From Methanobacteriota archaeon (GTDB lineage Archaea > Thermoplasmatota > Poseidoniia > Poseidoniales > Thalassarchaeaceae): a stretch of 51,136 bases of DNA. Numbering within the stretch: the first letter of the stretch is position 1; the number at the start of each line of letters is the position of its first letter. Below, piece after piece: positions 1 through 9,442 of the stretch. Made by a program: the position numbers and the translations under genes. The DNA lies in assembly GCA_002717835.1 (NCBI GenBank), contig PBBV01000008.1, forward strand, positions 1 through 51,136, given 5' to 3'. The notes under the pieces were generated by a model. That model saw only the letters and a list, made by a program, of their open reading frames with translations. It ran no database searches and had not been told where the DNA came from.

Positions 1-345
1 GAATCTCAAAAACTCATCACGGAGTTCTTCGTCGAGGCCCACAGCGCCGTCATTGAAGTGTACGAGCCCTCGAGCAATCGCAGTTCGGATTGCGTCGACC
101 TGACCCATTATGCCTCCTCCAGTCACATCTACTGTGATATCAACTGTGGATAGTCTATTCATTGCCTCGGCTATTTGCACTGGCTCTAACACCTTCCTGC
201 GTGCCAACTCTGGCTCTATTATGTGGATTGGCTTTGAATTTACTCTGATTCTTCCATTTCCTTCTCTGACTGTGGCGCGAGCAACCGCTGTTTTTCTCTT
301 GCCGCTCGTTTCCACGGTCTTCTTCTTCTGCTTCTTTGCCATCAT
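1..345 (-). CDS. rps9: 30S ribosomal protein uS9 (S9), 3' end cut by window edge
   Basis: The reverse strand reads [20 protein letters not shown]... and continues through the uS9 core ([33 protein letters not shown]) up to base 1, so the C-terminal tail that reaches the ribosomal P site is missing. About 115 of roughly 130 residues are present. It is absent from the ORF track because no stop lies inside the window. Two adjacent ATGs (345 and 342) could start it; the first overlaps the uL13 stop as ATGA and has a GGAG six bases upstream, so I chose 345. It follows uL13, as usual in archaea, and is probably translationally coupled to it. Confidence 0.95.
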   Translation of the reverse strand, partial: MMAKKQKKKTVETSGKRKTAVARATVREGNGRIRVNSKPIHIIEPELARRKVLEPVQIAEAMNRLSTVDITVDVTGGGIMGQVDAIRTAIARGLVHFNDGAVGLDEELRDEFLRF

Positions 346-827
346 ACATCACTCCAACGAGATGTCTTCGCACCCAAGTGCTTGCTGATGTCTCCGAGGC
401 GTACAAATCGGTCCGGGAGAGGGCGATCTATCTTGCTCGTGTCGCCCCATTCGTGTCCATCCGGGAGTGCTTCTCCCTTGAGGTTGGTGGGTGTTCCAAT
501 CATGACTCTGAGGTCTTTGACCGCCTGTCTTCCGCTGGACTTCTTCTGATATGGAAGCATGCCACGAACGGTCCTCTTGAGGATCATGTCGGGCATGCGA
601 GGGAAGAACGGACCCTTCCTCGGATGGTTTAGCTTGTACTTACGATCATAATCAGCCAGAATTGTGTCTTTCGCACCTGTTACTATGGCCTTCTCAGCGT
701 TGATGATGATAACGCGCTTTGGATCGCCCTCTCGGCGTGTGACCAATAGTGTCCTAGCAACATGGCTAGCGAGACGGCCCAAGACTTTGTCCTGAGCGTC
801 GAAAACGAGTGTGCCTGTTTCAGCCAA
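342..827 (-). CDS. rpl13: 50S ribosomal protein uL13 (L13)
   Basis: This 161-residue protein matches archaeal uL13: an N-terminal [16 protein letters not shown] segment, then [11 protein letters not shown] and the basic [27 protein letters not shown] stretch that contacts 23S rRNA. It is an assembly protein of the large subunit. The start is a TTG, not an ATG: TTG GCT GAA lies five bases after a GGTGAG motif and overlaps the eL18 stop by eight bases, and no ATG exists nearby in frame before the conserved N-terminus. The order eL18-uL13-uS9 is the conserved archaeal cluster, so co-transcription is very likely. Confidence 0.96.
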   Translation of the reverse strand: MAETGTLVFDAQDKVLGRLASHVARTLLVTRREGDPKRVIIINAEKAIVTGAKDTILADYDRKYKLNHPRKGPFFPRMPDMILKRTVRGMLPYQKKSSGRQAVKDLRVMIGTPTNLKGEALPDGHEWGDTSKIDRPLPDRFVRLGDISKHLGAKTSRWSDV

Positions 828-1185
828 GAATTCTCACCCCCTTTCCATTTGGGTTGTCGTTCATCAGATCGCGGATCGACATAACTCGTCCGCCTGCGGC
901 TTCAATCTTAGAGCGGGCACCGGCGCTTACACTGTATGCGGCGACGCTTGGGGAACCAATGATATCACCACTACCCAGAAGCTTGCCTGGGACGAGAATT
1001 GTCTCGTTCTCCCCTGCGGTTCTAGATAGTCGGCTCAAATTTGGCTCGGCCCAATTACTTCGACTGGCCTCCAGTCTTAGTGCGACGTCTCGCCACAATG
1101 CAGCACCAGTCGACCTGCTCTGTGCCTTCAGGTCGCCAATTAAGGCGATTAAGGCATCATTGGTCTTCTTACTGTTTCTACTCAT
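820..1185 (-). CDS. rpl18e: 50S ribosomal protein eL18 (L18e)
   Basis: The product (121 residues from the chosen start) is the archaeal/eukaryotic large-subunit protein L18e, related in fold to bacterial L15. Visible family features are MSRNSKKTNDALIALIGDL at the start, the W-R-D-V-A segment, the VPGKLLGSGDI turn and the VAAYSVSAGARSKIEAAGG core. The ORF track begins 20 codons earlier, but the ATG at 1185 has a GGGAG motif six bases upstream and matches the usual family start. It is first of the ribosomal cluster; the 109 bases between it and the giant surface gene probably hold the promoter, although I cannot pick out a clear TATA box. Confidence 0.95.
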   Translation of the reverse strand: MSRNSKKTNDALIALIGDLKAQSRSTGAALWRDVALRLEASRSNWAEPNLSRLSRTAGENETILVPGKLLGSGDIIGSPSVAAYSVSAGARSKIEAAGGRVMSIRDLMNDNPNGKGVRILG

Positions 1186-1294
1186 AATGACTCCCTCGAC
1201 GTTCTCGGGTAGGCGGGGCACCTCAGGTCCTGTTAAGAACCCCACGGGCGAAACAACACCCTTCTATGGGGCGATGTGTCCCGATATGCACGCC

Positions 1295-4200
1295 TCAGAT
1301 TTTGAATCCGACCTGCTCTTCAGAGCCCTCATCAGTACCTGCAATCCGCACTTGGCCTTCAGAGTCAACAAAAGTGCCTGCCTTGGTAGAAGCACCGTAC
1401 ATCGAAATTCCTTCCGACCTGATTCGGCTCAACATGCTCTCTCCGAGTGACTTGGACAGATGACCTATGATGTTCTGAAGTGCTACTATCGCCCTATCTC
1501 TTTGGTCTGCGCCAATTTCGTGGTCCGAATATCTAGCCTCTTCGAATATGCTAAAGAATTCTGAAAGATCCTCTGGAGGTGCTATGCCTCCCAGCATCTG
1601 ATTGACCGCATGTTCGAATTCCCTGGTTGTCTCGTATACCTTCTTCATGGCACCTCTCTGCCTGAAGAACTTGACAAGATCCTTGTAACAATTGAAGATG
1701 GTCTCAATGTATGAGTTTCTTCCTTGTAGAGCCCACAAAGAATCTGTGAGGATCCCTCTCAGGATTTCAATTCGGCGTCGTTCAATGTAGTTCCTATACA
1801 TATATGCTGCGAGGAGTAGCGTGGATACCGCAATTAGAGAGAGGATTGTTAATACTCTGGCTGTGAAAAAGCTCTGTTGGTCCACCTCTGCGGGATCGGC
1901 AAGTCTGATTCTAGGAGTGTTGTCTAAGTCCGAGCTTACGAATCGGTAATCACCTTGGAACTCAACTTCAATCCTCCACTCACCATTCACTGCACGAGGT
2001 CCGCCAAGGTTGGCTGACTGTTCGCCAGGGAGGTCTTCGCCTGTATATTCAAAGCTGAAGTTAGCAACTCCTTGCTCGGATGTTGTTGTGAAGTAGACCT
2101 TGAAAAGTTCCCAACCTGATCCGTTGTTGTAAAATTGGTTGAAAACAACTGTTTGCCCCTCGACGGCAAGGTCTATTCTATCTCTCAGGATTGCTACTGA
2201 GCCTTCTACTATTTCTCCAACCTGATATCCTTCTGGACGTGCCCATTGCTGGCTGAGTAGTATGTCCACACGGCTTTGAACTAGAATCTCCACGTCTACG
2301 AAAGAGCCGTTAATCACAGGGGCCGTCTCGATCTGACACCCTCCCGGAACTGATCGAGTTGGCTCATATGCGATTCTAACTGTCCTGAAGCCCTCGAGCT
2401 GATCACCACTTGGATCTACGCCGCGCTGACTTGGATTGTCTTCTTTGTCGCCGGAGAACCACTCTACTGAACCTGTACCGTCATTGGTACGGGCAGTGGC
2501 GAATGGTCTCGTATTTGTCTCGGGATCTAGATAGACGTTCAGGCATTTCCCTCCAACAGGGTTACCATTCACCTGAGTTAGTCTGGCATCGAAGTGGAAA
2601 GACTCTTTCAGATACAAAATGGGGAATGTGCTGCCATTGGCGAATGTGTACGTATCAACGTCATTTCTGAAAGGTCCTATCTCAATCATCTGAAGTGTTG
2701 AATTGGAGTACACTGGGAACAACATCGTCTTGGTCGCGTTGAGGTATCTGTAACGATCTGCATTCTCCCAAGAATTGTATCTGACTTGGACTTTCGCTTG
2801 GCCGGCTTGGACGCCCTCCAAAGAGCACATTATCTCAAAGAAGCCGTTTATGTCTGTAGTCCCTGGCAGACAAGTTCTGATTCCAAGTTGGCTGCCTAGC
2901 ATCTCATAATCTACTTTGACGTTCCTAAAGCTCAAGTTACGTCCTAGTTCGTCTACCAGTTGCCCTGTTACTATCATTGGTTTTTGTATCGATTCGCCTG
3001 TTAGAGGGTCAGCCTCTGAGGTGTAGACAACTTGCTCGTCGACGCTCAAAGAGGTCTCACCGAGAAGATAGAATCCTTCTTCTTGGAACTGGAGGACCCT
3101 GCGATAGTGGTCGTTGTACAGGTCTTGTGTACATTCATCCCACGCACCGGCAATTTCAAGCGCGTTGGGCCCCAATGGTCCGCAGCCCTCATGGGGTAAA
3201 TTCTCATTAAATCTGAGAATCACATTAACCGGCCCGAAACCATCGGGAAGGAAAGATTGAGCATCAGACGTGAGTATCTCAGGATCGAGGGTCATCTGAT
3301 GGGTTATCGCGCCTGCGCTTGGACAAAGATTGTCAACTATTTTTCTGTGGACGCGGTCTTCGAAGTCTAATCCTTCAAGTATGAGGGTCACAATGCCTCC
3401 GTTCTCGCCGCATCCATCTAGCGCCTGACCGGAATCCTTCTCAAATGCTGTACGATTATCGTCAGTCACCTGAGCGGTGAAATACCAATCTTGCCCACTC
3501 ATTAGGGGTCCTGAAACACTGGATTGCAGATCGATATACGTGCGAGAGACCACCCAGAGGTCTGTTTGGCCCTCTGATGATTGATGCAGCATATCTCCGG
3601 AATAGGTGTATGAGAGGGTGAATGCCCCCAGAGGATGGTCCTGACCGATCGTAAGGTTCACTCTGAATATTCCATTCTTGTCCGTGGAAGTGAGGCCGTT
3701 TGATCCGTCTGCGTCCCATGAATAAGTGACTGGCACCTCCCTAAGCGGCTGTAAGGAGTTGTCGACGAGTCTGACTTCGACTGTCCGATTGACGCCCCTG
3801 TATAATCTAGCATCTTCTACAGGCAAGAACTGGCTCGTTCCGATGACTGTGACATTCACATAAGCTCCGGTTGATGACAGTATTGAAGATTGATTTCCAG
3901 TGAAATAGAAGTTGGAGTTGGTGAAATCCGCTTTCACGCCATAGGTACCAGCAGCATATTGAGAATACCACGACCAATTATAGTCGAACTGCGCCTTGCC
4001 ATCTACCATGTTGGGAACTCTTGCAAAGCCGGTTTCTTGGGCTCCTGCGAAGACGAGGTTCTGATCTAGGTCGACCTGAAGAGCAATGGCATCCTGAGCC
4101 CATGGTACAAATGTTCTATTGTACACCTCTCCTACGACTCTTAGAGACTCTCCTGTGAAGAGTTCAGGTATGATTTCACATCTGATGGGGCTGAATGGAT

Positions 4201-7200
4201 CCGTTGGGTCAGCTGGTCCGCAAGGTGGAGCATTGAAGTCTCCTCCATTCTGCATTGCCACAGACCAGTGCGTGAGATTTGCCGAAAGGAATGGCCTGAG
4301 TTTGGCAGCTTCTCCATCAAGCCCGGAGCTAGTGCCATCCCAGAGTAATGGATACGGCTTACCCAAACTGGCTTCTTCGTATGCTATTCCTGCGCTGTTC
4401 AAGGAGGGTGCGTGGAACAACGCCCTCCACGCCCCGAATGAAGATCCTGTGAATTGAGTTGCATCCCAAAAGTAAACCGGTCTTATCGAAGTAGTATACA
4501 TGACGGCTTCAATGTACATTCTGTGCATTGAGCGAATGTAGAACGTTTCTGACTCGCTTCCATTCAGATATGGGAATGGCCATTCAGCACCTAGATCTGG
4601 GCGTGAAAAGCCTATGAATTCGTAATCACCGACTGGAAGAGAGGTGTTGGTGTATGTGTATCTATCAACTACCTCATGTCCCTTGGCGTTGTCATCCCAT
4701 ACAATTTCCTCATAGCCGCCACTTGGTTGGCCTACGCCGTTGTCCATTGTCGAATTCCAACGAACCTGCTTCCAGAAGCCCTGTGCGCCCTGATCCTGGA
4801 CGAATGTAAGGGATACCCACCCATTCGAATCAGCTCTGTATCCGAATCCATACCCATCGAACAAAGTGGGCACTGATCTGTTTCCGAATGGGCCTCCAGC
4901 TACAGTAAATGAAACTGGGGCGTGTTTGATTCGATTGTCGAAGATTCCTCTTTCCCAGTCTGCGTGATAGTGAACCTTGTAATCAACAAATAATGGCTGT
5001 TCATCGCTTCTGAAATAAGTCCACGAGACGTAATCAACAGTAGTATTTGCCCTTACCTCGAGCGGTGCGGGTGTGGAAGATGATCCGTCATGAGCAAACA
5101 TCTCGATAACATCCGCTCGAAGATTATATCGCGTAGAGGGGCCTACCTCAATGTCCTCGGGATAGAGATACTGGCCAACCGTGAAATTTCCTCCCTCATC
5201 TGTGAGTACTTCAACAGTCCTGAGCGTCTCTGTGGAGTTTCTCTGGTATTCGATGACTATTCTCACCGGCAGATCCGAACCGGGGACGAAAGCTCCTGTC
5301 TCGAGATCTAGCACATCCACCCTACCGGTGAATACTGCTGGAAACTGTGCGTCGAGCCAAACAGTCTGAATTGGATTTAACGTAATGCGGGTCGGTGGTT
5401 TGTCATCAGCGTCTAGGACGCAATCATTGTCGTTATCCCAGTCGCTGGCAGGGTACTCGGCCCCGCTGGAGTCCGTGCATGTAGCACCCTCTTCTAGATG
5501 GTCCCAATCAACATCGGGAATACCGTCTGTATCATCATCTTCATCGAGGCTGTCGGGCCCTGTTGATGCGTTCGCTGGATTGTGCAAACCTGCACCAGTG
5601 CCGTAGTCATCATGATCCCATGGATTGGTCGAATTCGTTCCGTATCTACTTGGCCAAAGCATAACTTCGTCTTCATCATTCATTCCATCTTCATCGTCAT
5701 CGAGATCTATGTCATCACGGAGGCCATCGTTATCGTGGTCCCATGGGGCTACAGGATGGGAAGATCCTCCTCCTGCTTGCTCTATCGTGTTGGATATCCC
5801 ATCTCCATCCCAGTCAGTGTCTGCCCAATCAGGAATTCCGTCATTGTCGTGATCCCAGGGGCTTTGTTCTTCGCCCCTGAAGCATATCAACTCTTGATCC
5901 GCATCCAATACACCGTTGTTATCATCATCTGGATCTTCGCCGTCGGGTACTCCATCGTTATCGTTGTCCACGTCATAGTATTGAGGGAATAGGAGGCCTT
6001 GACCGAGCCTACCTCTGTCCCAAACGGACTGGTACCAACCATCTCCATCAGGATCTGTATCTGTACCATCATCATCGTGATCATCGCAATTATATCCTGT
6101 GAAGAAGTTCCCCGGCGGCTCTGTGTTAGAATCGTCATCGAGATCGTCATTTACATCGATCTCAAAGAAATCCCATATGCCATTGTTATCGTCATCGACA
6201 TCCCAGTGGTCGTAGACTCCATCGAAATCGTCATCTAAATCAGCAGTGTCATTCGCCATACAAGACGGATTCAAAGTTCCAGTTACAGGGGCACCACAGT
6301 CGTCGTCTGGGTCCACGTTGTTATCTAGGAGGTCTGCTACTTCGTCTGGAAACAGGTTTCCGTTGGGGTCTGCAACCCATTGGAAGAATCCGAAGTTGAT
6401 GCCTACGTAGGCCGTCCAAAGATCTCTGTTATTGATCATCTTATCGAACCCAACGGCAGCAGAGGGGCCTGCATCTTGATTCCCAAGGAAGTCGAAGTGA
6501 AAGCAGTTCTGTTCGCAGGTGAAGTCGTTTATTCCAGCGGAATTCTCACCACCATATGGGCCGTCAGTGTAGAGCGGATCTGGCCTTGATGAATAAGGCA
6601 GGGTAAATGGGACTCCGTTTACCGAGCTAGCGTCTGCCAGAGGGAATCCATATAGCCATGCGAGGGCGATTCCGCAGGCAGTTGGGCCCGCGGATAGCCC
6701 CAACAAGAATGCCATCGAAATATCGCATTCCCCGTCATCAAGAGACCCGCCATATGCAGGGTCGTTGACATCATAACGGCCGTCTGATCCCTCATCACGG
6801 TCCCACCAATTGGGCACGCCATCTGCATCCATGTCAACATCGACGCCGTTGACAAGTGAATCCCCGTCCATATCGATGTCGAAGTAGTTGTTGCCATTCC
6901 AAGGGCTCCATTTCATCATCACATGCCAATACATTTCCGGGACATTCCCATTAGATACAATCGTAGGCGGGCCTAATGTGAAGTCGTCTTGGTAACCGTT
7001 GTACGGGAGGACGAAGCCATGCTCTTCGAAAAATGGACTGAAGTGCCAGAACATATCCCAATGAAGAGTGCCTGTTCCGGTGTATAGGCCGCTGTCCGCG
7101 GATCCATCTATGGCGTCTCCGTCTTGTTGGGAGTACGAATTGTCGAACTGATCGGTGTTGTCGTTGTCAACAATCCCACAATTTCCATCATCGGGGTCAT

Positions 7201-9262
7201 ATAAATCGGAAATTCCATCGTTGTCGTCGTCCCAGTCCTCATCATTGGATAGCCCATCGCCATCGATATCAGTGTCAATATAATTCAAACCGTCGTCCCT
7301 GTATCTTGATCCATTTAACAGATGCAGGTCATTATCGTCATCCAAATCGCAATTCTCATCGATATCCAACCAATCTAAAACTCCGTCATTGTCGTCGTCT
7401 ACATCTTCCCAGTTAGAGAAGCCGTCGCCGTCCCAATCATTGTTCCCAGTGTGTGATTTCCTTTCTGTAAGACAGCGTGGGTCTGGATTTATCGGGTTTG
7501 GATTCTGAAGCGTTTCGCAATTCCAGGAATCCAGTGTTGAAGTGGGTACCATTGGATATGGATCATCTTGATTTGGGATTCCATCATTGTCTAAATCGTA
7601 CGGGATATCGGCCAGATCGACTCCGGGATTACCGAGAAGGTTGTCTGCTGGGTCAGCAGCTCCAAGATCTGTGTCCTTCCAATCCCAGACGAGGTCATAA
7701 TCTGCGTCTATGGCTCGATATGCGTCGTCATCAGCATCCCGATCATAATCAATTTCGCAATCTACGCCTGGAACTTGACCGAACCAGTCATTGAATCCGT
7801 CTAGGTACTGGGACAAATCGCTTAGAACGTTTAGACAGTTGTCTGGTATGCCATCATTATCATCGTCAATGTCCCACATATCCAAGAGTCCGTCATTGTC
7901 ATCATCTGTATCTGCAGAGTCTGGCGTTCCGTCATTGTCATTGTCTGGATCGATGAAATTAGGAAGTCCGTCGCCATCTAAGTCCCCGTCTACGATCTCA
8001 TTAAACGAGGGATTGCGAGGATGCCAAAGGTTCTGTTCCTTAAATGCGAAGTCAAGCTTGTCTTTTCCGTAGGTGTCAAAGTCTAGATTGAATGCATCGG
8101 GGAAAGGTTCGCCAGTGGCAGCGAGGACGGTAATAATTCCATCACCTACTCCCCCTAGAACGGTGTCCGAGTATCTCCAAGTCCCTTCGGAATCGAATGT
8201 ATGGCTGAATGATTGGCCTGTGGTCAATGTTCCGCTGTCGAAGGTTCCATCGGCTGAAACCGCGGAATGATTTTCTGTATCGTCATTTGTCCATGTGACC
8301 GTGTCCCCCACTTCGATCTCAAGGTCTGTATCTGAATATCCTGCAACTGTAATAGAAATCTGATGTGTCTTGCTGGAAGCCCATGGGATCGCATCATCCC
8401 AAAAAGTAGCTGTTCCGGTGATATTGGACGTCTCGGAAGGATCCCAGGGGTGAGTGTCCCAAAGATCGATAACTCCATCGTTGTCATCATCTGAATCCCA
8501 ATAGTCTTGCAGTCCGTCGCCATCGAAATCACATGGCCAAACGAATTGGTCGATGCGGGCATCGTTATCATCGTCCTCGTCATAGGAACCCTTACCGGAG
8601 CCATCGATATCTTCGTCAGTGATTCCATCATTGTCATGGTCCAGCGGGTTCTGATCGACTAGGTATCCAGACCCGAGTGCGAGACCTGTCCATGGATGCA
8701 AGATGCTTGGTTGTACGTACCGATCTGAGGTGACGTTCCACGGGTCTGTACCTTGTGAGTAGTCGATCGGTCCCTCGAGAATCCCGTCGTTGTCATCGTC
8801 GAAATCAAATTCATCTTGAACTCCATCGTTATCATGGTCGTAAGGATCTGTTCCGTAGCACCCGTCGAATCGTTCGATTAAATCGGATATGCCGTCGTTG
8901 TCATCGTCGAGATCGTCCAAATCGTTGATGCCATCGTTGTCGTGATCTTCGGTCTCTGTCTCTTCGACCATGAATCGATAACCACCCTCAAGGAACGAAG
9001 TATCTGTTATTTGCCCGTAGAGTATGCCGGGATCAGACCAAGACATGTCTTGGAAGGCGGGATGGTCTGGGAGTAGCATGTGTTCGAGTGCTGGAAATGA
9101 AGAAGTGTCAACATCTGATGATTGGATTTGCTGTTGAGTCGGTGTATCCCCTGTTCCATTATCGAATGGTCCTGACTGGTCTCCGACCGCTATCATCGGC
9201 ATCTGTACGCTAACCACCATCAAAACCACCAAAAGTAGGGATTTTGTGGTCCTGTTTCTCAT
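1295..9262 (-). CDS. Giant exported surface protein with thrombospondin-type-3-like Ca2+ repeats and a DUF4129-like cytoplasmic tail
   Basis: A 2655-residue protein. It opens with a signal peptide (MRNRTTKSLLLVVLMVV...). Residues about 30-1350 carry Asp-rich repeats of the DxDNDGxxD type (DNDG occurs at least fifteen times), as in thrombospondin type 3 and dockerin-like calcium sites. A plastocyanin-like domain lies near residues 300-380 but lacks copper ligands. The second half is beta-rich, with probable Ig-like or carboxypeptidase-regulatory-like domains (SVDEQVVYTSEADPLTGESI region). One membrane helix (VLTILSLIAVSTLLLAAYMY, near 2470-2490) precedes a helical tail of about 165 residues resembling DUF4129 (RGAMKKVYETTREFEHAV, FEEARYSDHEIG). 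The ATG at 9262 is preferred over 9280 because GGAGAT lies eight bases upstream. It is probably an anchored calcium-stabilised cell-surface protein; its ligand is unknown. The architecture is read directly; the role is inferred. Confidence 0.85.
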   Translation of the reverse strand: MRNRTTKSLLLVVLMVVSVQMPMIAVGDQSGPFDNGTGDTPTQQQIQSSDVDTSSFPALEHMLLPDHPAFQDMSWSDPGILYGQITDTSFLEGGYRFMVEETETEDHDNDGINDLDDLDDDNDGISDLIERFDGCYGTDPYDHDNDGVQDEFDFDDDNDGILEGPIDYSQGTDPWNVTSDRYVQPSILHPWTGLALGSGYLVDQNPLDHDNDGITDEDIDGSGKGSYDEDDDNDARIDQFVWPCDFDGDGLQDYWDSDDDNDGVIDLWDTHPWDPSETSNITGTATFWDDAIPWASSKTHQISITVAGYSDTDLEIEVGDTVTWTNDDTENHSAVSADGTFDSGTLTTGQSFSHTFDSEGTWRYSDTVLGGVGDGIITVLAATGEPFPDAFNLDFDTYGKDKLDFAFKEQNLWHPRNPSFNEIVDGDLDGDGLPNFIDPDNDNDGTPDSADTDDDNDGLLDMWDIDDDNDGIPDNCLNVLSDLSQYLDGFNDWFGQVPGVDCEIDYDRDADDDAYRAIDADYDLVWDWKDTDLGAADPADNLLGNPGVDLADIPYDLDNDGIPNQDDPYPMVPTSTLDSWNCETLQNPNPINPDPRCLTERKSHTGNNDWDGDGFSNWEDVDDDNDGVLDWLDIDENCDLDDDNDLHLLNGSRYRDDGLNYIDTDIDGDGLSNDEDWDDDNDGISDLYDPDDGNCGIVDNDNTDQFDNSYSQQDGDAIDGSADSGLYTGTGTLHWDMFWHFSPFFEEHGFVLPYNGYQDDFTLGPPTIVSNGNVPEMYWHVMMKWSPWNGNNYFDIDMDGDSLVNGVDVDMDADGVPNWWDRDEGSDGRYDVNDPAYGGSLDDGECDISMAFLLGLSAGPTACGIALAWLYGFPLADASSVNGVPFTLPYSSRPDPLYTDGPYGGENSAGINDFTCEQNCFHFDFLGNQDAGPSAAVGFDKMINNRDLWTAYVGINFGFFQWVADPNGNLFPDEVADLLDNNVDPDDDCGAPVTGTLNPSCMANDTADLDDDFDGVYDHWDVDDDNNGIWDFFEIDVNDDLDDDSNTEPPGNFFTGYNCDDHDDDGTDTDPDGDGWYQSVWDRGRLGQGLLFPQYYDVDNDNDGVPDGEDPDDDNNGVLDADQELICFRGEEQSPWDHDNDGIPDWADTDWDGDGISNTIEQAGGGSSHPVAPWDHDNDGLRDDIDLDDDEDGMNDEDEVMLWPSRYGTNSTNPWDHDDYGTGAGLHNPANASTGPDSLDEDDDTDGIPDVDWDHLEEGATCTDSSGAEYPASDWDNDNDCVLDADDKPPTRITLNPIQTVWLDAQFPAVFTGRVDVLDLETGAFVPGSDLPVRIVIEYQRNSTETLRTVEVLTDEGGNFTVGQYLYPEDIEVGPSTRYNLRADVIEMFAHDGSSSTPAPLEVRANTTVDYVSWTYFRSDEQPLFVDYKVHYHADWERGIFDNRIKHAPVSFTVAGGPFGNRSVPTLFDGYGFGYRADSNGWVSLTFVQDQGAQGFWKQVRWNSTMDNGVGQPSGGYEEIVWDDNAKGHEVVDRYTYTNTSLPVGDYEFIGFSRPDLGAEWPFPYLNGSESETFYIRSMHRMYIEAVMYTTSIRPVYFWDATQFTGSSFGAWRALFHAPSLNSAGIAYEEASLGKPYPLLWDGTSSGLDGEAAKLRPFLSANLTHWSVAMQNGGDFNAPPCGPADPTDPFSPIRCEIIPELFTGESLRVVGEVYNRTFVPWAQDAIALQVDLDQNLVFAGAQETGFARVPNMVDGKAQFDYNWSWYSQYAAGTYGVKADFTNSNFYFTGNQSSILSSTGAYVNVTVIGTSQFLPVEDARLYRGVNRTVEVRLVDNSLQPLREVPVTYSWDADGSNGLTSTDKNGIFRVNLTIGQDHPLGAFTLSYTYSGDMLHQSSEGQTDLWVVSRTYIDLQSSVSGPLMSGQDWYFTAQVTDDNRTAFEKDSGQALDGCGENGGIVTLILEGLDFEDRVHRKIVDNLCPSAGAITHQMTLDPEILTSDAQSFLPDGFGPVNVILRFNENLPHEGCGPLGPNALEIAGAWDECTQDLYNDHYRRVLQFQEEGFYLLGETSLSVDEQVVYTSEADPLTGESIQKPMIVTGQLVDELGRNLSFRNVKVDYEMLGSQLGIRTCLPGTTDINGFFEIMCSLEGVQAGQAKVQVRYNSWENADRYRYLNATKTMLFPVYSNSTLQMIEIGPFRNDVDTYTFANGSTFPILYLKESFHFDARLTQVNGNPVGGKCLNVYLDPETNTRPFATARTNDGTGSVEWFSGDKEDNPSQRGVDPSGDQLEGFRTVRIAYEPTRSVPGGCQIETAPVINGSFVDVEILVQSRVDILLSQQWARPEGYQVGEIVEGSVAILRDRIDLAVEGQTVVFNQFYNNGSGWELFKVYFTTTSEQGVANFSFEYTGEDLPGEQSANLGGPRAVNGEWRIEVEFQGDYRFVSSDLDNTPRIRLADPAEVDQQSFFTARVLTILSLIAVSTLLLAAYMYRNYIERRRIEILRGILTDSLWALQGRNSYIETIFNCYKDLVKFFRQRGAMKKVYETTREFEHAVNQMLGGIAPPEDLSEFFSIFEEARYSDHEIGADQRDRAIVALQNIIGHLSKSLGESMLSRIRSEGISMYGASTKAGTFVDSEGQVRIAGTDEGSEEQVGFKI

Positions 9263-9379
9263 TGTGAGATCTCCAATCATGCCAACACCGGGTATCGAGT
9301 TGACGTGGACACATATTTCAATCGTACCCGAATGGGGGCGAAGCGAGTATCATGGATAGCATCAGAGTATCATCTCTGA

Positions 9380-9393
9380 ATGAACGCGTTCAT
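9380..9393. promoter_or_regulatory. 14-bp perfect palindrome upstream of panD, possible operator
   Basis: ATGAACGCGTTCAT is its own reverse complement. It lies in the roughly 180-base region between the divergent giant surface gene and panD, 50 bases before the panD TTG start. Such sites often bind dimeric regulators, but a 14-bp palindrome is expected by chance a few times in a window of this size, so the regulatory reading is tentative. The ORF-track start for panD falls inside it. Confidence 0.3.
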
Positions 9394-9442
9394 ATCTTAT
9401 CGATGTGGGCATCGTCTCGTGTCAGGCGGTAGGAGGACGCTG

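Noticed and set aside
155-406. ORF 155..406 minus and 110..388 plus at the left edge
   Set aside because: They are out-of-frame shadows of the uS9 gene, which is truncated by the window and so missing from the track.
4119-4457. 112-codon plus ORF inside the giant gene
   Set aside because: It is fully inside a well-supported coding region on the other strand, with no start signal and no recognisable protein.
6200-9000. CRISPR-like or tandem DNA repeat array in the giant gene
   Set aside because: The recurring catcgttgtcatcgtc-type strings are variable codings of DxDNDG motifs with irregular spacing, not identical repeats with unique spacers.
1266-9100. Many plus-strand ORFs of 60-140 codons opposite the giant surface gene
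   Set aside because: They lie antisense to the Asp-rich repeats, and their Ser/Ile/Val-rich runs are the complement of GAT/GAC codons. None has a family match or ribosome-binding site.
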